A program made the translations under genes and the position numbers. Under the pieces are notes generated by a model, which was not told the origin of the DNA, did no database searches, and saw only the letters and a list, made by a program, of their open reading frames with translations. 64,000 nt of DNA, from NCBI RefSeq assembly GCF_016889705.1, contig NZ_CP069526.1:496001-560000 (forward strand), written 5' to 3'. This stretch comes from Amycolatopsis sp. FDAARGOS 1241 (GTDB lineage Bacteria > Actinomycetota > Actinomycetes > Mycobacteriales > Pseudonocardiaceae). How positions within the stretch are numbered: position 1 is the first letter of the stretch; the number at the start of each line of letters is the position of its first letter. Positions 42,978 to 51,482 of the stretch are shown piece after piece.

Positions 42978-43103
42978 TCAGCTCTTGCTCCCGGGCGTCT
43001 CCGCGGCGCGGCGCGCGCGGGCGAGCTGCTCTTGCGCGCGGGTGATCGCCTCGTGCAGGTCCCACGGGTTGCCGGTGGGCTTGGGGTCCGGTCGGCCGCT
43101 CAT
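42978..43103 (-). CDS. Very small element protein (41 residues)
   Basis: Starts MSGRPDPKPTGNPWDLHEAI, continues as one Ala/Arg-rich amphipathic helix and ends PGSKS. GGGAG lies 10 bases upstream and its ATG overlaps the stop of the frame-corrected upstream gene (ATGA), which argues that it is translated. The function is unknown. Confidence 0.5.
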   Translation of the reverse strand: MSGRPDPKPTGNPWDLHEAITRAQEQLARARRAAETPGSKS

Positions 43104-43479
43104 GCCGCTACTCCCATCACGCTCAGGGCGCGGATCGCGTCGTGGACGGCGCGGGCGCGGGCCTGGTCGGCGGCCGCCAGATCACGACCGGGAAGGCCCC
43201 GTCCTCGCCGGGCGCGGCGGCCCGCAGGAACGCGTCACCGGGTCGTGCCGGGTGGGTGTAGGCGAACCAGCGCAGCCGGGAGGTTTGTGCGTCGACCCGG
43301 TCCGGTGCAGGCAGGTCGAGCGCGGGGGCGGCGGCGCGGATCATGTCGGCCGCGGCGGCGGGGCGGGTGACGCCGACGGCGAAGATCGCGCCGGTCGCGT
43401 CGGTGAGCACGGTCGGGGTGTGCACGCGCAGGCACGCGTACGCGTCGGTGGTGGACAGGTCGGGGGCAGGAAGGAACAT
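43100..43479 (-). CDS. Hypothetical element protein (3' frameshift)
   Basis: MFLPAPDLSTTDAYACLRVH, then TPTVLTDATGAIFAVGVTRP. Near 43175 the reading frame probably should change: adding one G to GG gives VVIWRAADQARARAVHDAIR and a stop at 43100 overlapping the next ATG. The uncorrected frame ends at 43123. Its family is unknown to me. Confidence 0.5.
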
Positions 43480-43662
43480 CGCGGGCGTCCTTTCCGGACA
43501 GGGTCGGGTGGTGTCGCCGGGCCGCGCGGGGCGTCGGTGCCGGCCGCGCGGCCCGGCGGAGAACGTGGGCGGTCATGCCGCGGTCTGTCGAAGGTGCGCT
43601 CGTCGTTGCGGAGTGCGGACGTGCGGGGTGTTGGTTTGTGAGACGGGGTCAGAGGCTGGTGG

Positions 43663-43836
43663 CTAGGGCAGCTGGAACGGGGCGGGTAGGTCCTTTTCGC
43701 GGGCGACGATGGTGTGGGTGCAGCCGTCGCAGGACCAGGTGCCCTTGCGCGCGAACTTCTTGGTGACGGCGTAGCCGTAGCTGTGCTCCCCGTACCGTGC
43801 GACGTAGGGGCACTGGGCGGGGATGGTTTTGGCCAT
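43663..43836 (-). CDS. Small cysteine-containing element protein (57 residues)
   Basis: MAKTIPAQCPYVARYGEHSY, KKFARKGTWSCDGCTHTIVA, then a short tail ending QLP. C-x27-C-x2-C spacing with flanking His suggests a possible zinc site. GAGGAGAAC precedes the ATG. It lies in line with the minus-strand operon. Confidence 0.55.
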   Translation of the reverse strand: MAKTIPAQCPYVARYGEHSYGYAVTKKFARKGTWSCDGCTHTIVAREKDLPAPFQLP

Positions 43837-43864
43837 CCTCGGGTTCTCCTCTCGCGGGGGTGGG

Positions 43865-44332
43865 TCAGCTGAACGTGCTGCCGGACAGGTGGCCCTGGTC
43901 GACGAGCTTGTGGGCGAGGCGGTCGATGCGGCCCCAGTTGCTCGCCACCACCGCGCGGGCCCGGTTTTCGAGCCAGCTCGTGGAGCGGTCGGAGTGGCGC
44001 TTCATGCGCTTGAAGAACGCCAGGTCCGAGCCGCATCCTCCGGCGGCCCAGCGCATCGCCTCACCGCGCCAGGCGCCGTCGTGGCGCTGGACCCAGCGGG
44101 CGGCGCCTTCGCGGCCGGCGAGGGTGACGATCAGCGCGGTGTTGACCTGGTCCTGGTTGCCGGGGTCCACATCGGAGTGCTGGATGAACCCGCGCTCGGG
44201 GGTGATGACCACGCGGATGACGCGCAGTCGCCCCGCTCGGGTGCTGGCGGCGGCTTTGCAGGCGACGGCGTGGGCGACCTCGTGGGCGGCCAGCGCGAGC
44301 ATCGCAACCTCGTCGCGGCTGTAGTGGGCCAT
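43865..44332 (-). CDS. HExxH metallopeptidase-like protein
   Basis: A 155-residue protein with ALAAHEVAHAVACKAAASTR, a zincin-like HEVAH motif at about 17-21, and GFIQHSDVD, then LAGREGAARWVQRHDGAWRG. It resembles the M41/M50-like peptidase modules seen in actinobacterial elements. The ATG overlaps the stop of the gene upstream (TGATG). Whether it cleaves anything is unknown. Confidence 0.6.
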   Translation of the reverse strand: MAHYSRDEVAMLALAAHEVAHAVACKAAASTRAGRLRVIRVVITPERGFIQHSDVDPGNQDQVNTALIVTLAGREGAARWVQRHDGAWRGEAMRWAAGGCGSDLAFFKRMKRHSDRSTSWLENRARAVVASNWGRIDRLAHKLVDQGHLSGSTFS

Positions 44333-44571
44333 CACCAGCTCCGCAGGCCCTCGAACTTGCGGCGGGCGCCGATGGCCTGGTTGAGCATGTGTTCGGTGAG
44401 CTTCTTCATGCTCAGCCGGGCGGGGATGCGGGTGAGCATGAGCGCGGCGGCGACGGCGAGCAGCTGCTCGCGGTCCAGGTGCAGCGCCTTCAGGTGCGCG
44501 GCGCCTTCCTCGACGGTGGCGGTCTGGCGCAGCTTCGCCGCGATTGCGGCGGGGTCCGGCCGGGTGGTCAC
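44332..44571 (-). CDS. Small helical element protein
   Basis: 79 residues: VTTRPDPAAIAAKLRQTATV, then ALHLDREQLLAVAAALMLTR and MKKLTEHMLNQAIGARRKFE. GTG 44571 has GGAGG 8 bases upstream. It is all helical and coupled to the metallopeptidase-like gene. No family recognised. Confidence 0.55.
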   Translation of the reverse strand: MTTRPDPAAIAAKLRQTATVEEGAAHLKALHLDREQLLAVAAALMLTRIPARLSMKKLTEHMLNQAIGARRKFEGLRSW

Positions 44572-44880
44572 GGGGGATGCCTCCTTGGCGTGGATGGGGT
44601 GTCGGTGTGCGGGTGATGGCGTCAGCGGTGCAGTCGCCAGACCGCTTTGCCCAGCGGTGCTTCGCGGCCGGCCGCGTTGAGCGCTTGCTGGATCCAAATA
44701 TCACTGTGTGTAATCAATTTCGGGCATGGTGAGGTTTGGGCGAGGTGGGGAAATCAGCAGGGAGCGGGCGAGGGAATCCGGGTTCGGGAAGGGAAAATCC
44801 CCTTCCCAGCCGCCTCGGGCGGCTCCCTGTGTCTGATCAGCGACGATGATCGGGAAGGGAATGCGGGAAACGAGGGAGCG
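44572..44880. other. Intergenic promoter region of the minus-strand element operon
   Basis: No gene is seen. AT-rich DNA at 44694-44724 (AAATATCACTGTGTGTAATC) stands out against GC-rich surroundings and is the best candidate for the promoter reading leftwards into the replication and integration genes. A minor hairpin GGGAAGGG-AAAAT-CCCCTTCCC lies at about 44788-44809. Confidence 0.4.
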
Positions 44881-44923
44881 CCGCTGTCCCCGGCCCGCTG
44901 TGGGCGGGGTTCGGGGACAGCGG
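44881..44923 (-). terminator. Terminator after the TraB remnant
   Basis: A perfect 12-bp stem CCGCTGTCCCCG / CGGGGACAGCGG, 13 bases beyond the traB stop on the minus strand. The loop contains a second small stem. Confidence 0.65.
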
Positions 44924-44936
44924 GCTGGTTCCCTCC

Positions 44937-45886
44937 CTACGCGTCGGCGTCCCGCTTGGCGATCGCGGCGCGAACACGCTCCGTGAACACCGTGAGGACG
45001 CTGACCTTGGTGACCTTGACGCCCTCACGCTTGAGCGCGTCGGCGAGTTTCTCGGCGGTGAGGCCCTGGTAGGGCCGGTGGCCGGGGGCGAGTTCCCGCA
45101 GGCGGGCGGCCACGTCGGTGGCGTTGACCTTGTCCTCGTCGCTCAGGACGTCGAGCACGTCGTCGAGCAGGTCGCGCGGGGCGTCGAGCTGGACGGCCGG
45201 GCGAGCACCGGCCACGGCGGTACCGGGCTTGAAGGCTTGAGCTGGGCCATTGCCCGTTCGATGACCTCGGTGGCCTGGTCCCAGCCGCGGTCGTCGTCGA
45301 CCTCGACGAAGAACGTGCGCACGATCTCGAACAGCTCGTCGGTCATGCCGGTGGCGACCATGGTGCCGCGGTCGACGTTGAACCGCAGTTCCGTGGCCCG
45401 GATGCCGGCGGCGAAGCTGCCGTCACCGAGGAATCCGTCGTTGGAACGCCAGGTCTTCACGGAGAAACAGCCGTTCGCGCCGACGTTCTCCACCAGCTGC
45501 GACGGGATCGCGTCCGCCCGCGAGGACTGGGTGTCGAACACGGTGCTGACGCCCGTCTTGCGCCCCCGCTTCACCACCTGAACGGCCAGGTCAGCGGCGG
45601 TTTTGCCGTGCTCGGCGTTGCCGAAGAGCTCGTGGCACTCGGAAAACGCGACGAGCAGCGGGCGCATGTCCTGGTGCTGCTCGGAGATCTGGCGGGTGAG
45701 CTTCTTCGCGCCCAGCTCGGCTAGGCGCCCCTCACGCCGTTCCACCTCGGCATACAGCTGCTCAACGGCGTCAGCCGAGCGGTCGGGCAGGACACCCAGA
45801 CGCTCCGGCGGAATGTGCAGCTTGCTCGCGATCGACCGCAGTTCGGCGACGCCGGGGACCAGCTTGCCCTTCTCGATCTTGGACAC
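44937..45886 (-). pseudogene. traB: TraB/FtsK-type DNA-transfer ATPase, C-terminal remnant
   Basis: From about 45737 downwards the frame reads YAEVERREGRLAELGAKK, Walker B LLVAFSECHELFGN, VSTVFDTQSSRADAIPSQLV, CFSVKTWRSNDGFLGDGSFA and VDDDRGWDQATEVIERAMAQ, the C-terminal half of actinomycete TraB/FtsK translocases. Near 45224 one missing G separates KPSSP from TAVAGARPAVQLDAPRDLLD and the rest to 44937. The N-terminal half with Walker A is absent; the frame upstream belongs to an HTH protein. dsDNA transfer by this copy is not possible as read. Confidence 0.75.
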
Positions 45887-46048
45887 CTACGACTGCGTGG
45901 TGCTGAGCATGTCAGCGGCGTCCTGCTGGGTGAGGTTGTGCTGCTGCCGGTACCAGCGGATCACCTCGCCCGCGTTGGAACCATCAGGCGGAGCCGCGAC
46001 TGACTGTGCCACGTGTAACCATCCTCCGTTTCGCGCAGTGTCGGTCAC
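45887..46048 (-). pseudogene. HTH (XRE-like) regulator fragment fused to TraB, with amber codon
   Basis: GTG 46048 (AGGAG upstream) begins VTDTARNGGWLHVAQSV, then VIRWYRQQHNLTQQDAADML, the first helices of an XRE HTH. At TTQS a TAG codon interrupts; the same frame resumes VSKIEKGKLVPGVAELRSIA, completing the HTH, before running into the TraB segment. The stop replaces the residue expected between TTQS and VSKIE. Two genes were joined by deletion and then interrupted. Confidence 0.7.
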
Positions 46049-46100
46049 GCTGTCTCCTCGCATCCGCTCCGTGGTTCGGCCTGCACTTACTGTGCCACTA

Positions 46101-46316
46101 CCCCCGCGTCTCGCGGGGAGGGCCGGGCGGCTCCGACTTGCCAACCGCGGGCCTCAGCGAGCGTCCGGGATTCTCGCGGGCCTTCCCGGTGCCGAGGACT
46201 TCACCTTCTGGCCAGTCGAGCCCGGCGTGGTGGTCGAGGCGCGCGCAGACCGCGCCTTTGAACTGGGTCGATACCGGCATCGAGTGTCCGTCGTCCGTGC
46301 GAAGCCGGATCAGTAG
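46101..46316 (+). pseudogene. ATP-dependent DNA ligase C-terminal fragment (copy 1)
   Basis: The plus strand reads GPQRASGILAGLPGAEDFTF, WPVEPGVVVEARADRAFELG and ends RVSVVRAKPDQ-stop. It matches the last 60 residues of the full ligase at 51483-52397 with three or four changes. No upstream ligase domain remains. It lies back to back with the HTH fragment. Confidence 0.85.
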
Positions 46317-46336
46317 TTCCTCCGCCACAAAGGTGA

Positions 46337-46552
46337 TCACTGACGGTCAGTGTGCCACTCGATGCCGGCGTGGATCTGCTCGACGGTTAGTCCGGTCAGC
46401 TCGACGAGAGCGTCGTCGTCGAGACGGCGGGAGGTGCTCGCGCGCACCGCGCGCACGACCTTGCCGGCCCACAGTTCGGCATCGACGAACGGGCGTGCAC
46501 GGTATCGCCGGACCAGGTGGTGCAGGTGCTCGTCGTTGAAGGTGCTGGCCAT
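46337..46552 (-). CDS. Hypothetical protein (71 residues)
   Basis: MASTFNDEHLHHLVRRYRAR, then AELWAGKVVRAVRASTSRRL and VELTGLTVEQIHAGIEWHTD. It looks like a compact helical protein with an HTH-like LVELTGLTVEQIHAGIEW. No strong SD is present. Possibly a regulatory relic. Family unknown. Confidence 0.45.
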   Translation of the reverse strand: MASTFNDEHLHHLVRRYRARPFVDAELWAGKVVRAVRASTSRRLDDDALVELTGLTVEQIHAGIEWHTDRQ

Positions 46553-46917
46553 TCGCACACCGTCGAAATGGGGTCGTGGGAGTGGACGGCTGGGGAGTCG
46601 CGCACGAGTGCGTACATTGCGGTGTCGGCGGCCACGCAACCCTCCGAAGGCCCGTGATTGCCGGGGTCAGCAGCCCAGCCTCGTGCGCCATGTCGTCAGG
46701 CTGCCCTCAAAACGGCCGATGCAATCCGGCAGGACGTCGCGGGCCGTCTGAAAGGCAGCAACCACCGCGTGGCGTCCTGGGGTGGTGAGCGGCGTGGGAG
46801 GGCCGATTGCAGGGCGGCACGCGGTGGGCGGCGCTATGGTTGAGGGCCCGATTAGGTCGCCGTGGGCTGTGTGATCAGGCTGGCGTGGTGGCGTAGCGCG
46901 GGTGGCGGTGGTGCGAG
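46553..46917. other. Intergenic region before the large LuxR-type regulator
   Basis: About 365 bases without a supported ORF or strong repeat; composition is that of ordinary high-GC spacer. The promoters of the 71-residue gene and the regulator must lie here. Confidence 0.3.
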
Positions 46918-49635
46918 ATGTTGCGGAACCGGCACAGGGAGCGGGTGGAGTTCGACCAGTTGGTCGAGGCCGTGCGGGTCGGCCAGAGCCGGGTCCTGGT
47001 GGTGCGTGGCGAGCCGGGGGTGGGCAAGACGGCGTTGCTGGAGTACGCGGCCGAGATCGCCGGGGGGTGTCGGGTGGTGCGCGCGGCCGGCATCCAGTCG
47101 GAGACCGAGCTGGCATTCGCGGGCCTGCACCAGGCGTGCGCGCCGCTGCTGGATCGGCTGGCGCGGTTGCCCGGGCCGCAACGGGCCGCGCTGGAGACGG
47201 TGCTGGGGTTGGGCACCAGCGCGAGCCCGCCGGATCGATTCCTGGTCGGAATAGCGGTGCTGAGCTTACTGGCCGAGGCCGCCCGTGCGCGGCCGCTGGT
47301 GTGTCTGGTGGACGACGCGCAGTGGCTGGATCAGGCGTCGGTGCAGACGCTGGCGTTCGTGGCACGGCGGCTGTCGGCCGAGTCGGTGGGCCTGGTCTTC
47401 ACCCTGCGCGAGCCGCAGGAAACCAGCGAGCTGACGGGGCTGCCGCAGCTGAAGATCGGCGGGCTTCCCGCCGAGGCGGCGCGGGAACTGCTGGCCTCGG
47501 CGCTACATGGCCCCTTGGACCCGCAGGTACGCGAGCGGCTGCTGGCCGAGACGCAGGGAAACCCGCTGGCGCTGTTGGAGCTCCCGCGCGGGCTGAGCCC
47601 GGCCGAGCTGGCGGGTGGGTTCGGGCTGCCGGGCACCGCCGGGCTGCCGAGCCGGATCGAGGAGAGTTTCCACCGGCGGCTGGCGCCACTACCGGGCGAG
47701 ACCCGGTTGCTGCTGCTGGTCGCCGCCGCCGAGCCGAGCGGCGAGCCAGTGCTGCTGTGGCGCGCGGCCGAGCGCCTCGGCACCGGGATCACGGCGGCGG
47801 CGCCGGCGGAGCAGACGGGCCTGGTCAGCTTCGCTCCACGGGTGTGGTTCCGGCATCCGCTCGTGCGCTCGGCCCTCTACCGCGCCGCCTCCCCCGAGGA
47901 CCGGCGCCGCGTACACGCCGCACTGGGCGCCGTCACCGACCCGCAGCGGGAACCGGATCGCCGGGCATGGCACCGCGCCCACGCCGCCGCCGGACCGGAC
48001 GACGAGGTCGCAGCCGAGCTGGAAGCCTCGGCCGGGCGGGCGCAGGACCGCGGGGGCGTGGCCGCAGCCGCCGCATTCCTGGAACGCGCCACCGAACTGA
48101 CCCTCGACCCTCTCCAGCGGGCCGAGCGTGCACTGGCTGCGGCGTGGGCCAAGCGCTACGCGGGTCCGCCGGATGCGGCGCTGGAACTGCTGGCCGTTGC
48201 TGAGGCGGGTCCACCCGACGAATTCCGCCGTGCCCGGTGCGAGCTGCTGCACGCCCAGATCGCGTTCGCCACCAACCGCGGCAGAGACGCTCCGCCGCTG
48301 CTGCTCGCAGCCGCCAGGCGGCTCGCCCCGCTCGACGCGCGACTGGCCCGCGAAACCTACCTTGAAGCGCTCAATACGGCACTGTTCGCCGGGCAGCTGG
48401 CCGGAAGCGGGACGGTGCTGGCAGTGGCGGAGGCCGCCCGCGGCGCACCTCCGGTGCCCGACCCGCCGCGCCCGCTCGACCTGTTACTCGACGGCCTGGC
48501 GGCGCAGCTCCTGCAGGGGTACGCGGCCGCGGTACTGCCGTTGAAGCAGGCCCTGGCCGCGTTCCGCCGCCCGGATCTCGCCCCCGAGGACGCGTTTCGC
48601 TGGCTGTGGCTCGCCATGTTCACCGCCCGCAACCTGTGGGACGACCAGACGTACGACGTGCTCGCCCGCCGGCACGTCCGGCTTGCCCAGGACACCGGCG
48701 CGCTCGCCGTGCTGCCGTTCGCCCTACAGGCACGCGTGAGCGCCCACGTATTCGCCGGCGAGCTGACCGAGGCCGAGGCAGTGCTCACGGAGAGCGAGAC
48801 ACTCACCGAGGCAACCGGGAGCCAGCTCGTCCCCTACGACGGCTTGGCGCTCGCGGCATGGCAGGGGCGGGAAGCCAAGTTCCACGAGCTGAGCGAGCCG
48901 ATCGCCACGGCGACGGCGGCGCGGGGCGGGGGCCTCGGGGTGAGCGCGACGGCGTGGATGAGCGTGCTGCTGTACAACGGTCTCGGCCGCTACGAGGACG
49001 CCCTGGCGGCAGCCCGGCTGCTCATCGACAACGACCACCCGGAGCAGCGATTTGCTTCCCAATGGGGGGCGGCCGACGTGATAGAGGCGGCCGTGCGAAC
49101 CGGGGCGCGCAGGCCCGCCACCGACACCTTGGCCTGGTTCTCGCCGCTGCTGCGGGCCGCCGGCACCGACTGGGCGCTGGGCATCGAGGCCCGCTCACGC
49201 GCCCTGCTCGCCGACGGACCGGCCGCCGAAGGCGCCTACCGCGACGCCATCGACCACCTCGCCCGCACCCGCATCAGGCCCGACCTTGCCCGCGCGCACC
49301 TGCTCTACGGCGAATGGCTGCGCCGCGAACACCGCCGCGACGACGCCCGCGACCAGCTGCGCACCGCGCACGACCTGTTCACCACCATCGGCATGGCCGG
49401 CTTCGCCGAACGCACCGCCCGCGAACTCCACGCCACAGGCGAGACCACCCGCGCCCTCGCCACCGAAACCGGCAGCGCTCTCACCGACCTGGAAACCCAG
49501 ATCGCCCGGCTCGTCCAAGAAGGCCACACCAACCCCGACATCGCCGCACGGCTGTTCCTCAGCACCCGCGCCGTCGAAAACCACCTCACCCGCATCTACG
49601 ACAAACTCATGTCACCGCCGCGGCCAGCGACGTAA
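46918..49635 (+). CDS. LuxR-family ATPase regulator (LAL-type)
   Basis: A 905-residue regulator: AAA/NB-type ATPase at the N-terminus (Walker A VVRGEPGVGKTALLEYAAEI, Walker B LVCLVDDAQWLDQASVQTLA), a long TPR-like helical middle (400-830), and a C-terminal LuxR HTH LTDLETQIARLVQEGHTNPD, IAARLFLSTRAVENHLTRIY. The last helix is cut: after IYDKL another frame gives HVTAAASDVTTVG, so one base seems lost near 49605 and the tail MSPPRPAT is artificial. LAL regulators often control secondary-metabolite or sugar genes; the target is unknown. Confidence 0.85.
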   Translation: MLRNRHRERVEFDQLVEAVRVGQSRVLVVRGEPGVGKTALLEYAAEIAGGCRVVRAAGIQSETELAFAGLHQACAPLLDRLARLPGPQRAALETVLGLGTSASPPDRFLVGIAVLSLLAEAARARPLVCLVDDAQWLDQASVQTLAFVARRLSAESVGLVFTLREPQETSELTGLPQLKIGGLPAEAARELLASALHGPLDPQVRERLLAETQGNPLALLELPRGLSPAELAGGFGLPGTAGLPSRIEESFHRRLAPLPGETRLLLLVAAAEPSGEPVLLWRAAERLGTGITAAAPAEQTGLVSFAPRVWFRHPLVRSALYRAASPEDRRRVHAALGAVTDPQREPDRRAWHRAHAAAGPDDEVAAELEASAGRAQDRGGVAAAAAFLERATELTLDPLQRAERALAAAWAKRYAGPPDAALELLAVAEAGPPDEFRRARCELLHAQIAFATNRGRDAPPLLLAAARRLAPLDARLARETYLEALNTALFAGQLAGSGTVLAVAEAARGAPPVPDPPRPLDLLLDGLAAQLLQGYAAAVLPLKQALAAFRRPDLAPEDAFRWLWLAMFTARNLWDDQTYDVLARRHVRLAQDTGALAVLPFALQARVSAHVFAGELTEAEAVLTESETLTEATGSQLVPYDGLALAAWQGREAKFHELSEPIATATAARGGGLGVSATAWMSVLLYNGLGRYEDALAAARLLIDNDHPEQRFASQWGAADVIEAAVRTGARRPATDTLAWFSPLLRAAGTDWALGIEARSRALLADGPAAEGAYRDAIDHLARTRIRPDLARAHLLYGEWLRREHRRDDARDQLRTAHDLFTTIGMAGFAERTARELHATGETTRALATETGSALTDLETQIARLVQEGHTNPDIAARLFLSTRAVENHLTRIYDKLMSPPRPAT

Positions 49636-49825
49636 CTACCGTTGGCCGGACCGCTGATACCGGCTCCGCCATCGCTGGCGACGCCCGTGCGGGCTCCCTA
49701 GATGTGCAACGCTCTGACATGTCGCCGCCGGCGTGGATCGGCAGTGATCTCGTCCAGAGGACGGGCGGTGGCCTTGTTGCGGCTGAGGTAGACGCGGGCG
49801 ACGCACTTGGTGTACGGGCGCGGGC

Positions 49826-50314
49826 TTAACGTCGGGGGTCGAGATCGATGCGTACGGTCAGCGGACTGGTCGCGACCGCCCCGGAGGCCTGGAGGCAGAG
49901 GCGGCGCCAGCGATTGCCGCGGCTGAGGATCCGCACCCGTTCCGAAGGGTCGTCGTCGTCGAGGATGTGTGCCGTGCCGCTGCGCCAACCGGTGCGCGAC
50001 AAGCTGCCCTTGACCCGGACGCGGGGATTGGCCTCGATGTTTCGAATGTAGTCGGCGCTGCGTCCGTGCTGGGCGACGATCCAGAAGGTGTCGCCGTCGG
50101 TACCGTCGCAGACCGGTGTGATTCGCGGTTGTTCGGTGCGCCGCCCTATCGTCTCCAGCAGGGCGTCGCCCGGAGGCGGGATACGCAGTGCGAAGGCGAG
50201 CTTGTCGAGCGGGTTGATCACCGACCGCTGAAGCCGGTCAAAGCGCCGGCGCCTGGCGGCCGCTCCGGGGCCGTCCCAGCGACCGGAGGCCTGATCGGTT
50301 TTGACCCTCCTCAT
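49826..50314 (-). CDS. Nitroreductase-type deazaflavin-dependent oxidoreductase
   Basis: A 162-residue split-beta-barrel protein: DALLETIGRRTEQPRITPV, DGDTFWIVAQHGRSADYIRN, IEANPRVRVKGSLSRTGWRS. This is the F420-dependent Ddn/DUF385 pattern. Such enzymes reduce nitro compounds or quinones with F420H2. It is cargo of the element. Confidence 0.78.
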   Translation of the reverse strand: MRRVKTDQASGRWDGPGAAARRRRFDRLQRSVINPLDKLAFALRIPPPGDALLETIGRRTEQPRITPVCDGTDGDTFWIVAQHGRSADYIRNIEANPRVRVKGSLSRTGWRSGTAHILDDDDPSERVRILSRGNRWRRLCLQASGAVATSPLTVRIDLDPRR

Positions 50315-50350
50315 ATACGGTCCTCTCCAGTCATCCGGCTCATGCGTCGT

Positions 50351-50400
50351 GTCGAATCCTCCGCGCTGGCGCCACTGGGCGCCAGCGCGGAGGATTCGAC
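50351..50400. repeat. Perfect 23-bp inverted repeat with a 4-base loop
   Basis: Bases 50351-50373 and 50378-50400 are exact reverse complements around ACTG. The arm contains CCTCCGCGCTGGCGCC. It lies upstream of the deazaflavin oxidoreductase start (opposite strand) and touches the ligase fragment on its right. No T-run follows it. It may be a fold-back repair product or a protein-binding site rather than a terminator. Confidence 0.8.
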
Positions 50401-50520
50401 GGCCGCGCCGGGTGGGTCAAGGTTCGCCACTTCGACGACGTCGACGCGCTGGTGCTCGGCGTGACCGGCAGCCCCACCCGACCGACCGCGCTGGTGCTCG
50501 GCCAGGCTGACCGGCGCGGA
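50401..50520 (+). pseudogene. ATP-dependent DNA ligase internal fragment (copy 2)
   Basis: Reads AGWVKVRHFDDVDALVLGVT then GSPTRPTALVLGQADRRG, matching motif V (GWVKVR) and the OB-fold start of the full ligase (residues about 185-220) with two changes. It begins right at the edge of the perfect palindrome and stops abruptly. Confidence 0.8.
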
Positions 50521-50723
50521 GCTGTGTAGCTTCCACTGTAAATCGGACGGCTGCACTTGCGGATCCGAATCCCTCACCTGCTAAGCCACATCAAACCGCC
50601 CGTGACCAGCAGGACGGGCCACGGGATGATCTTGTTTCGAGGCGGACGTTGTCGCCGGATGCGGGCCTATGCGGCTTGCGGTGTCCCATCCGTGCCGACG
50701 GGACTTGGTCCGGCGGCCGCCTA

Positions 50724-51431
50724 CTACGTGAATCGTGCGGCCGCGTCGAGCATGTGCCAGCAGTACCGCGGTTCCCCCACGGACGGGAGTGGGAGCCACT
50801 CGGCGAACCCCCGTGCCTCGGGGGTGTTCTCGATCAGTGTGGTCGTCCACGTGTACCCGGCACCGTGCTGCGCCGCGCGCAGGGCCCGCACCCGCCGGTC
50901 ACCGCGCACCCAGGGCGGCCCGTCGGTGGACCAACCCAGGCGGGAGAACGCGGCGAGGGCGAGTATCCGCCCGTAGCCGCGGCGCCGGCTCCCGTCGTCG
51001 ACCTGGACGTGTTCGAGCACTCCGACGCGGTCCTGAGGGCAGACCGCGAGCGTGGATGCGCCGATCGCGTGGCCGTCGACGTGCAGCTCGATCCGGCCGG
51101 GCCCGGCGACCTCGTCCGGTGCCACGGCGACCAGTTCCAGCCCGGCCCGGGTGGCTTGCCCCAGGTCGGCTTGTTCGTAGGCGGGGTCGATGAGGGCCCA
51201 CTGGTGATCGGCGTGGCCGTCGTCGCGGCAGCGGTGGCAGATCAGCGAGTGCAGGCGCAGCGCCACGATCCACGAGAACGTGCCCGAGTCGGACACGGGG
51301 TGCCGGCGCGGACAGTGCTTCGGCGGGTGGACGCTGAGCGTGCCGTCCGGGTTCAGCTCGTGCCGCAGCGCCGGGCGCACCGGGAGGTCCCCGCTGCCGT
51401 ATTCGCCGGACGGTCGCCGATCTTCGAACAT
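50724..51431 (-). CDS. GNAT-like acetyltransferase
   Basis: A 235-residue protein. MFEDRRPSGEYGSGDLPVRP starts it; the middle has HSLICHRCRDDGHADHQW (Cys/His cluster) and the C-terminal part GVLEHVQVDDGSRRRGYGRI, a GNAT acetyl-CoA loop (R-R-R-G-Y-G). The fold is probably GNAT with an N-terminal zinc-like region. It is divergent from the DNA ligase gene with a 51-base gap. Confidence 0.6.
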   Translation of the reverse strand: MFEDRRPSGEYGSGDLPVRPALRHELNPDGTLSVHPPKHCPRRHPVSDSGTFSWIVALRLHSLICHRCRDDGHADHQWALIDPAYEQADLGQATRAGLELVAVAPDEVAGPGRIELHVDGHAIGASTLAVCPQDRVGVLEHVQVDDGSRRRGYGRILALAAFSRLGWSTDGPPWVRGDRRVRALRAAQHGAGYTWTTTLIENTPEARGFAEWLPLPSVGEPRYCWHMLDAAARFT

Positions 51432-51482
51432 GCGTGCGAGTCTAGCTCTGCGTTGCTGGTCAGCAGGGTTGACGATGGACAC

